A stretch of DNA of 19,159 bases from positions 1 to 19,159 of the forward strand of contig ONPY01000042.1 of NCBI GenBank assembly GCA_900319835.1, given 5' to 3'. This DNA is from an uncultured Eubacteriales bacterium (lineage in GTDB: Bacteria; Bacillota_A; Clostridia; Oscillospirales; Oscillospiraceae). Each line of letters opens with the position of its first letter. Position 1 is the first letter of the stretch. A model generated the notes under the pieces. The model did no database searches, was not told the DNA's origin, and was given only the letters and a program-made list of their open reading frames with translations. This document shows, in pieces, positions 13,736 to 19,159 of the stretch. Both the position numbers and the translations under genes were made by a program.

Positions 13736-14596
13736 TTACTTGATGGCGCCCTGAACCATGCCGTCCATGATGTGCTTCTGCGCGAGCAGGAAGATCACGA
13801 TCATCGGGACCATGGCGAGCAGCGCGGCCGTCAGAATCATATCCCAGGACTTCACGAAGGAGCCCACGAAGGCCTGCACCGCGACGGGCAGGGTCTTGTT
13901 CGGGTTGCTCTGGCCCAGCAGGATGGAGGGGAGCAGATAGTCGTTCCAGATCCACATGCCGTTGAGGATCGTGACAGTCACGATCGTGGGCTTGAGCAGC
14001 GGGAAAATGATGCGGAAGAAGGTGCCCTCGGGAGAGCATCCGTCGATGGCGGCGGCCTCCTCCAGCTCATAGGGGATGCCCTTGATGAAGCCGGTGAGGA
14101 TGAACACCGTCATGGCGCCGCCGAAGCCGCAGTAGGCGAAGATCAGGCCCGGCAGGGTGCCGTTCATGCCCAGGCCCACGAACTTGCCCACCTCACGGAA
14201 GGTGGCGATCAGCGGGAGCATAACCACCTGGAAGGGGATGATCATGGAGGAGATGAACACCATGTAAATGGCGGTGGACCACTTGGTCTTGTTGCGGCAG
14301 ATGACCCACGCTGCCATGCCGCCGAAGACGGCCAGCAGGATCAGGGAGATGATGGTGACCACGGCGGAGGAGCCGAAGGCGTGCCAGAACACGAAGTTCT
14401 TGTTGTTGACGACATTGTTCAGGTTGGAGGCGAACTGCTTGAAGCTGGCGCCGGCGGCAGAGATAGGATCCTGCACGATGGCGGCCTGGGTCTTGAAGGA
14501 GTTGAGCACCACCAGGAAGAACGGGAAGAGAATGTACGCGGCCAGCAAAACGGCGATAACCGTCAGCAGGACAGCGCGGGATGTCTTCATTTTCAT
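13736..14596 (-). CDS. Sugar ABC transporter permease, MalG type
   Basis: A 286-residue CUT1 permease with six membrane segments. The EAA loop (EAAAIDGCSPEGTFFRIIFPL, starting at residue 180), which contacts the ATPase, is intact. It begins with a Lys-rich tail and TM1 (about 8-31), then an extracytoplasmic loop. The ATG at 14596 overlaps the TAA of the MalF-type gene by one base, so the two subunits are translated together. It forms the membrane channel with its MalF-type partner. Confidence 0.93.
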   Translation of the reverse strand: MKMKTSRAVLLTVIAVLLAAYILFPFFLVVLNSFKTQAAIVQDPISAAGASFKQFASNLNNVVNNKNFVFWHAFGSSAVVTIISLILLAVFGGMAAWVICRNKTKWSTAIYMVFISSMIIPFQVVMLPLIATFREVGKFVGLGMNGTLPGLIFAYCGFGGAMTVFILTGFIKGIPYELEEAAAIDGCSPEGTFFRIIFPLLKPTIVTVTILNGMWIWNDYLLPSILLGQSNPNKTLPVAVQAFVGSFVKSWDMILTAALLAMVPMIVIFLLAQKHIMDGMVQGAIK

Positions 14597-15678
14597 TACA
14601 TCTCGACCTCCCTCTTGTTGGAGATACGCACCTGAACCAGCGACACGCAGGCCAGGATGATGAAGAAGAGGATGGCTTTCGCCTGGGCATAGCCGTACTG
14701 GTCACGGGCAAAGGCGGTGTTGTAGATGTTCAGCGCGATCATCTGCGTGCCGTTGGACAGGCGGGAGCCCATGAAGCTGCGGACCGTGCCGACGCCGTTG
14801 GTCAAGGCCAGGTTGACATCGAACTGCTTGAAGGCGGAGGTCAGGGTCAGGAAGGTGCAGATGGTGAAGGTGGCGGCGATCATGGGCATCTTGATCTGGA
14901 ACAGGGTGGTCAGATCGCTGGCGCCGTCGATCTGGGCGGCCTCCAGCACGTCCTTGGGGACGGTGGCCAGACCGTTGATGTAGATCAGCATGATGTAGCC
15001 GGCGTACTGCCAGATGTACACGATGATGATGGCCATAAACGCCGTGTTGGTGCTCGCCAGCCAGGAGTGCGGCGAGTTGAGCATCGTTGTGAGTACGTTG
15101 GAGAAAATGAACTGCCAGATGTAGCCCAGCACGATGCCGCCGATCAGGTTCGGCAGGAAGTAGGCCGCGCGGAAGAAGCCCACGCCCTTGAGCTTGGTGG
15201 TGCAGAGCAGGGCCAGCAGGAAGGCGACCACGTTCACCAGGATCATGTTGACCACCACGAACAGGATGGTGAGCAGCAGGGACCAGATGAAGGCGGGTTC
15301 CTTGAACATAGCGGCGTAGTTCTCAAAGCCTACCATCCGGGTGTAGGTGACGCCGTTCCAGTCCGTGAAGGAGTAGAAGAAGCCGACGAACATCGGGATG
15401 ATGACGGTGACTGCAAAGGTGAAGAGCAGAGGAAACAGGAAGATAAAGTTGACGATGGCGCGGTGGTGCAGGATCGTGGGGATGTAGTACAGACCCGCCA
15501 GCACCAGCAGAGCGCCCAGAACCAGGAACAGGCCGCGCAGGCCGAGCTTGGCGGAGCCCATGTTGACGACCAGATAGGTCTTGGTAAAGTCCATCCAAAG
15601 GGCGGCGATCATAAGCACGACGCCCGCAATCAGGAGCACCAGCGACAGAATCTTCCTGCTGGAATTGTTTTCATTCAT
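14596..15678 (-). CDS. Sugar ABC transporter permease, MalF type, with extra N-terminal helices
   Basis: A 360-residue CUT1 permease, about 60 residues longer than many relatives. The extra part forms two N-terminal hydrophobic helices (about 11-28 and 48-65) ahead of the common six-helix core. The EAA loop is at 246-254 (EAAQIDGAS). It lies between the binding-protein gene and the MalG-type gene. The start at 15678 has GAGGGAG 11 bases upstream, a wide gap that may lower its translation. The 95-base gap to the binding-protein gene holds a strong hairpin. Confidence 0.92.
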   Translation of the reverse strand: MNENNSSRKILSLVLLIAGVVLMIAALWMDFTKTYLVVNMGSAKLGLRGLFLVLGALLVLAGLYYIPTILHHRAIVNFIFLFPLLFTFAVTVIIPMFVGFFYSFTDWNGVTYTRMVGFENYAAMFKEPAFIWSLLLTILFVVVNMILVNVVAFLLALLCTTKLKGVGFFRAAYFLPNLIGGIVLGYIWQFIFSNVLTTMLNSPHSWLASTNTAFMAIIIVYIWQYAGYIMLIYINGLATVPKDVLEAAQIDGASDLTTLFQIKMPMIAATFTICTFLTLTSAFKQFDVNLALTNGVGTVRSFMGSRLSNGTQMIALNIYNTAFARDQYGYAQAKAILFFIILACVSLVQVRISNKREVEM

Positions 15679-15725
15679 CTTTCAGAACGCTCCCTCTCAT
15701 TTCTCAAACTGTCGAACAATAGGGG

Positions 15726-15756
15726 AGAAGGGCGGTGGCAGCGCCGCCGCCCTTCT
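15726..15756 (-). terminator. Strong hairpin between binding-protein and permease genes
   Basis: A 14-pair stem (15726-15739 with 15743-15756, one T-G wobble) closes on a 3-base loop. On the reverse strand it is followed by CCCCTATTGTT, a weak T-run. This position is typical of stems that protect binding-protein mRNA and reduce readthrough into the permeases, keeping the binding protein in excess. Confidence 0.6.
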
Positions 15757-15773
15757 GGGTCTTGCAAAGGTGT

Positions 15774-17111
15774 TTACTTGACGAAGTCGGGGATCACGGA
15801 TTCCATGGCCTCGACGAAGCTGGCAACATCCTCAGTGCCCATCGCGAAGTCCTGGAAGATGGCGCCGGTGCCGTCCTGAGCCATGTTGGAGGGCTGGCCC
15901 ATCCAGTGCCAGGCAGAGGTCTTGCCGGCGGCGGCATACTCGGAGACAGGGCCCGCAAACGGGTCATTGGCGACGACGGTGCAGCTCTTGAAGGGGCTGA
16001 CACAGCCGGCTTCCTGAACCATGATCTGCTGGCCGTCGGGGCCGGCGAGCCAGTTCAGGAACGCCTCAGCATCGGCCACGTTGCCGTCCTTGTAGACAGC
16101 CCAGTGGGAGGGAGCGTTGGTCAGGATGGTGTCGATGCCTTCCTCGAAGCAGTAGGGGACATAGCCGCACTCGAAGTTGCCGGCAGCGGCGTACTGATCC
16201 TTGTACTGGTTGGTCAGGGAGGAGCCGATCCAGGAGCCCTGGGTCACAAAGGCATACTTGCCGGCGGCAAAGCCGGAGACCTGCATATCATAGTTGCCGG
16301 AGACCAGCAGAGCGGGATCGGAGTAGTGGTTGAACAGGTCGACCATCTCAGCGAAGTGGGTGAAGCGGTCGTGATCCAGCTTGCCCTCGTTCATCATCAT
16401 GTCGAAGTAAGTGGTGTCCTCGCGGTCAAGGCCGGCGTCGAGGTACTGGCCGAACAGGTGCTGGCCGGTGGACCAGTACAGCTCGGTGGCGTTGGCGCAG
16501 TAGCCGATGACGGCGGTGATGCCCAGCTCGTCCTTCTTGGCATCGATGGCCTCAAAGGCGGCCTTCATGGACTCGGGACCGGTGATGGACTTGGGGTCAA
16601 CGCCGGCGGCATCCAGGATGTTCTTATTGTAGGCAAGACCAATGGCCTCGGTGGTGTAGGGGAAGCCAACAAGGCCGTCCTCGCTCACAAAGCCTGCGTC
16701 GGTGTCCTTCGCCCAGTCCTGATCGGACATGTCAACCACCATGCCGGTCCAGTTGGCGAGGTCGGGAGCGCCCTCAAACACGAAGATGTCGGGCATGTTG
16801 CCGGCCTGGTAGTACTGCTTCAGCGTGGCCTGCAGGTCAACGCCGCCGCCGAGGGACTCAACCTCGACGTGCTTGCCGGTGGCCTCTTCATAGGCCTTGG
16901 CAGCGTGCTCCAGGGGCTCGGCAATCTCGATCTTGCCGTTAAATAGGCGGATGCCGCCGGCAGCAGCGGGAGCTGCTTCGGCAGCGGGGGCTGCGGCCTG
17001 GCTGTCGCCGGCAGGGGCGGCAGCGGGGGCTGCGGACTCAGTGCTGACGCCGCAGGCGGCCAGAGCGATGACCATGGTCAGCGCCAGCACGAGAGCAAGA
17101 AACTTTTTCAT
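15774..17111 (-). CDS. Sugar-binding lipoprotein of an ABC importer (CUT1 family)
   Basis: A 445-residue extracytoplasmic solute-binding protein. A signal peptide ends in the lipobox L-A-A-C (Cys20), so it is anchored to the membrane by a lipid. An Ala/Pro-rich flexible linker (about 21-52) follows, then the binding domain. The pattern LEHAAKAYEEATGKHVEVE and the later NMPDIFVF are typical of family 1 sugar-binding proteins. The start at 17111 has GAGGAAAAAGT before it. It is the first gene of the importer operon, downstream of the promoter at 17173-17201. An aromatic-rich region (W at several places, for example SAWHWMGQPSN) fits sugar stacking. The sugar is unknown. The GH65 gene upstream suggests an alpha-linked glucoside, by context only. 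Confidence 0.93.
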   Translation of the reverse strand: MKKFLALVLALTMVIALAACGVSTESAAPAAAPAGDSQAAAPAAEAAPAAAGGIRLFNGKIEIAEPLEHAAKAYEEATGKHVEVESLGGGVDLQATLKQYYQAGNMPDIFVFEGAPDLANWTGMVVDMSDQDWAKDTDAGFVSEDGLVGFPYTTEAIGLAYNKNILDAAGVDPKSITGPESMKAAFEAIDAKKDELGITAVIGYCANATELYWSTGQHLFGQYLDAGLDREDTTYFDMMMNEGKLDHDRFTHFAEMVDLFNHYSDPALLVSGNYDMQVSGFAAGKYAFVTQGSWIGSSLTNQYKDQYAAAGNFECGYVPYCFEEGIDTILTNAPSHWAVYKDGNVADAEAFLNWLAGPDGQQIMVQEAGCVSPFKSCTVVANDPFAGPVSEYAAAGKTSAWHWMGQPSNMAQDGTGAIFQDFAMGTEDVASFVEAMESVIPDFVK

Positions 17112-17172
17112 ACTTTTTCCTCACTTTGTTTGAATTTCCGAAAGGGCGCAAACTTCCCTTCCGGCTTTTTTG

Positions 17173-17201
17173 ATTCTAACATTTTAAGCATTCAAAATCA
17201 A
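17173..17201 (-). promoter_or_regulatory. Promoter of the sugar importer operon
   Basis: On the reverse strand TTGATT (17196-17201), a 17-base spacer and TAGAAT (17173-17178) form a sigma-A promoter. The leader is about 55 bases to the lipoprotein start. Confidence 0.65.
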
Positions 17202-17214
17202 TCATTTTTATGGG

Positions 17215-17235
17215 AAGCGCCTAATCTGGGCGTTT
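17215..17235. promoter_or_regulatory. Possible operator upstream of the importer promoter
   Basis: An interrupted palindrome, AAGCGCC (17215-17221), 7 bases, GGCGTTT (17229-17235), lies just upstream of the -35 box. Such a position suits an activator such as the AraC protein or a LacI-type regulator. It is short and could be chance. Confidence 0.25.
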
Positions 17236-17316
17236 TGTACGAATTCTGATTGCGTTTATTGTTTTGTTTGCCAATTGACAAATCGTCTCTTTTCGTTCTC
17301 GCCGTTTTAAAGTGCG

Positions 17317-17352
17317 ACAGCGCCGCCTCCCCCGGCGGGGGAACGGCGCTGT
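17317..17352 (-). terminator. Hairpin after the GH65 gene
   Basis: ACAGCGCCG (17317-17325) and CGGCGCTGT (17344-17352) form the outer 9-pair stem, and CCCCC / GGGGG the inner stem with a 3-base loop. It lies 18 bases past the GH65 stop. On the reverse strand the following bases are CGCACTTTAAAA, a weak T-run, while the forward strand has GTTTTCGGTTT. It likely ends GH65 transcription, at least in part, before the importer promoter. Confidence 0.65.
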
Positions 17353-17370
17353 TTTCGGTTTGCCTGCGGG

Positions 17371-19159
17371 TCACTTCAGCGCAAGCTCCCTGCCATAGGA
17401 GCGGATGGTAATCGCCGGACCGCTGACCAGGCGGTAGCGGGGGCCCCCGGCGCCCATCGTGAGCTCCACGCAGCTGCCGCGGACGCTCACGCGGAAGCGG
17501 TAGCCCTGCCACTGGGGCGGCAGGACCGGCGCGAAGGAGAGCACTCCGCCACGGCAGCGCATGCCGCCGAAGCCCTTGACCAGTCCCGTCCAGGTGCCGG
17601 CCATGTTGGCCATGTGCAGGCCGTCCTTGGTGTTGTGGTGCATGTCATCCAGATCGAGCCGGGCCGAGGACATAAAGTAGTCGTAGGCAGTCTGGATCTC
17701 GCCGATCTCATTTGCAAGCAGGGAGAACACCGCCATGGAGAGGCTCGAGTCGTGGGTGGTGACCGAGTCGTAGAAGAAGAAGTTTTTCTTCTTTTCCTCC
17801 AGGCTCCAGCGCTCGCCGTACTGGGTCATGGCGAGGATCAGGTCCGCCTGCTTGCAGACCATGGAGCGGTAGATGGTCAGGCCGTGGTAGTGGATCAGCA
17901 GGGGGTGCTTCTCGGCCGGGATGGAGTCCAGCGGCCAGGGCCTGCGGTCCAGAAAACCGTCATCCTGGGGCAAGATGCCGTCCCGCGCAGCGGGATAATA
18001 CATCTTCTCCGCCGCCTCGAGCCAGTCGGCAGCCTCCGCGAAGCTGAAATCCAGCGCCGCACAGAGGCGCGCAAAGTCCTCGGGGCGTTCGGCCTGCAGC
18101 CGCTCCATGGCCGCCGCCGCGCCGCGCAGATTTTCCTCCGCCACACAGTTGGTGTAGACGTTGTTGTTGACCATGACGTTGTACTCGTCCGGCCCGGTGA
18201 CGCAGTTAAGCACAAAGCGGCCGCCCTTTTCGGCGCTGAAGAAGCCCAGATCGTAAAACAGCCGCGCCGTCTCCACCAGGATCTCCGCCCCACAGGAGGC
18301 GAGAAAGTCCAGATCCTGCGTCACGCTCATGTATTCCAGCACCGCGTGGGCGATGTCGCCGTTGATGTGGTACTGGGCGGTGCCCGCCGGGAAGTAGGCG
18401 CTGCATTCGTCTCCGTCGATGGTGCGCCAGGCGTAGAGCGCGCCCTTCGGGTGGCCCAGCTCACGCGCCCGCTCGCGGGCCTTGGGCAGAATGGCGTAGC
18501 GGTACTCCAGCAGCTTTCTGGCCAGAGCCGGATCGGTATACAGGAAAACCGGCAGGATATAGGCCTCGGTGTCCCAGAAGGTGTGGCCCTCATAGCCCTC
18601 GCCCGTCAGGCCCTTGGCGGCGATGTTGGTCTTCCCGTCCCGGCCTGCAGACTGGTAGATGTGGAAGAGGTTGAAGCGCAGGCCCTGCAGCAGGGCGTCG
18701 TCCCCCTCGATGGAGAGCCCCACGCCCTCCCAGAAGGCGTCCAGATCCTCCCGCTGCTCTTTCAGCAGGGTGTCAAAGTCCGGCGCCTCGCGGCAGAGCG
18801 CGATCGCCCGTTCAGGCAGCCGGTCCACGTTCTCCCGCTCGGCCAGATAGCAGATGCTCTTTTCCAGACGCAGCTCGGCGCCGGGGATCATCCGCCGCCC
18901 GGTGCTCCAGACCGCGCCGCTGCCCTCCGCCTGGGAGACGCCCACCGCCCCCCTGTGATCCACGGCGCAGCAGATGGCAAAGCCGCTGCGCTTGGTCTGC
19001 TGGCCCATGAGCAACAGACCCTCCTCCGCCTGCGCAAAGGCGAGGTTGAGGCTTCGGTCCTTGCCGGCGGCGTTGCGGGGGTCGTTGGGGTCTCCCTCCG
19101 CGATCACCGCGGGGACCAGCGGGCTGACGACCCGCAGGGCACAGGAGCCCTCCAGACAG
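17371..19159 (-). CDS. GH65 family disaccharide phosphorylase (N-terminal part missing at window edge)
   Basis: The frame is open to the right edge; 596 residues of the C-terminal part are seen. GH65 enzymes are mostly inverting phosphorylases that split alpha-glucosides such as maltose, trehalose, kojibiose or nigerose into beta-glucose 1-phosphate and a sugar. The motif GHTFWDTEAYILP (substrate pocket) and the general acid Glu in TIDGDECSAY (codon 18406-18408) are present. So are KQADLILAM, THDSSLSMAV, and MANMAGTWTGLVKGFGG in the phosphate-binding region. A C-terminal beta domain ends the protein. The residues after the catalytic Glu (SAYFPAGTAQYHINGD) differ from the maltose phosphorylase pattern, so another disaccharide, such as kojibiose or nigerose, is more likely; this is inference. 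No signal peptide can be judged because the start is missing, but the family is cytoplasmic. It would process the sugar brought in by the neighbouring importer. Confidence 0.9.
   Translation of the reverse strand, partial: CLEGSCALRVVSPLVPAVIAEGDPNDPRNAAGKDRSLNLAFAQAEEGLLLMGQQTKRSGFAICCAVDHRGAVGVSQAEGSGAVWSTGRRMIPGAELRLEKSICYLAERENVDRLPERAIALCREAPDFDTLLKEQREDLDAFWEGVGLSIEGDDALLQGLRFNLFHIYQSAGRDGKTNIAAKGLTGEGYEGHTFWDTEAYILPVFLYTDPALARKLLEYRYAILPKARERARELGHPKGALYAWRTIDGDECSAYFPAGTAQYHINGDIAHAVLEYMSVTQDLDFLASCGAEILVETARLFYDLGFFSAEKGGRFVLNCVTGPDEYNVMVNNNVYTNCVAEENLRGAAAAMERLQAERPEDFARLCAALDFSFAEAADWLEAAEKMYYPAARDGILPQDDGFLDRRPWPLDSIPAEKHPLLIHYHGLTIYRSMVCKQADLILAMTQYGERWSLEEKKKNFFFYDSVTTHDSSLSMAVFSLLANEIGEIQTAYDYFMSSARLDLDDMHHNTKDGLHMANMAGTWTGLVKGFGGMRCRGGVLSFAPVLPPQWQGYRFRVSVRGSCVELTMGAGGPRYRLVSGPAITIRSYGRELALK

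Noticed and set aside
14581..15879. A 432-codon forward frame
   Set aside because: It is antisense to the permease genes, and its translation is a low-complexity Asp/Glu/Gly/His string expected from the complement of permease codons.
15735..16946. A 403-codon forward frame
   Set aside because: It is antisense to the binding-protein gene, which has a signal peptide, lipobox and ribosome site. The forward frame has none of these.

Overview
The window looks like part of a chromosome from a gut-type, high-GC Clostridia, most likely Oscillospiraceae (Flavonifractor/Oscillibacter-like). This rests on GC-rich host genes, Firmicutes-type ribosome binding sites, a spoVT remnant, a CUT1 sugar transporter with a shared MsmX-type ATPase and a YesL protein, and a GH65 phosphorylase. 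The family assignment is inference.

Left part (1 to about 4116) is the AT-richer right end of an integrated mobile element. It holds the start of a leftward gene cut by the window edge, a leftward zinc-finger (CoiA-like) protein, about 900 bases without a clear gene but with hairpins and a degenerate repeat family, a small accessory protein, and a large serine recombinase with its own promoter. The recombinase reading frame has no stop of its own. It runs straight into the last 149 codons of spoVT, the forespore sporulation regulator. The element therefore appears to sit inside spoVT at about codon 30, splitting the AbrB DNA-binding domain, and position about 4108-4122 is the element/host junction. 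The 5' part of spoVT should lie at the other element end, left of this window.

Middle part (4608-10586) is host DNA transcribed leftward. In transcription order it carries an MsmX-type sugar ABC ATPase, an AraC regulator overlapping it by one base, a small membrane-anchored protein, a decayed copy of an AraC 3' end, a GNAT acetyltransferase, a TIGR00300-type ornithine cyclodeaminase-like enzyme and a YfcC-family carrier. The last two form a likely amino-acid (ornithine/arginine) unit.

Divergent from the ATPase is a 638-residue cytoplasmic protein (10778-12694) joining a ParB-like domain to a BMP-type ligand-binding domain without a signal peptide. It ends in a 156-base REP/MITE-like palindrome that also separates it from the converging sugar operon.

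Right part (12857-19159) is a leftward carbohydrate utilisation locus: GH65 phosphorylase (cut by the right edge), a lipoprotein binding protein, two permeases and a YesL protein. Hairpins between several of the genes probably set their relative expression. The transporter has no ATPase of its own in view, so the MsmX-type ATPase at 9486-10586 is the obvious partner.
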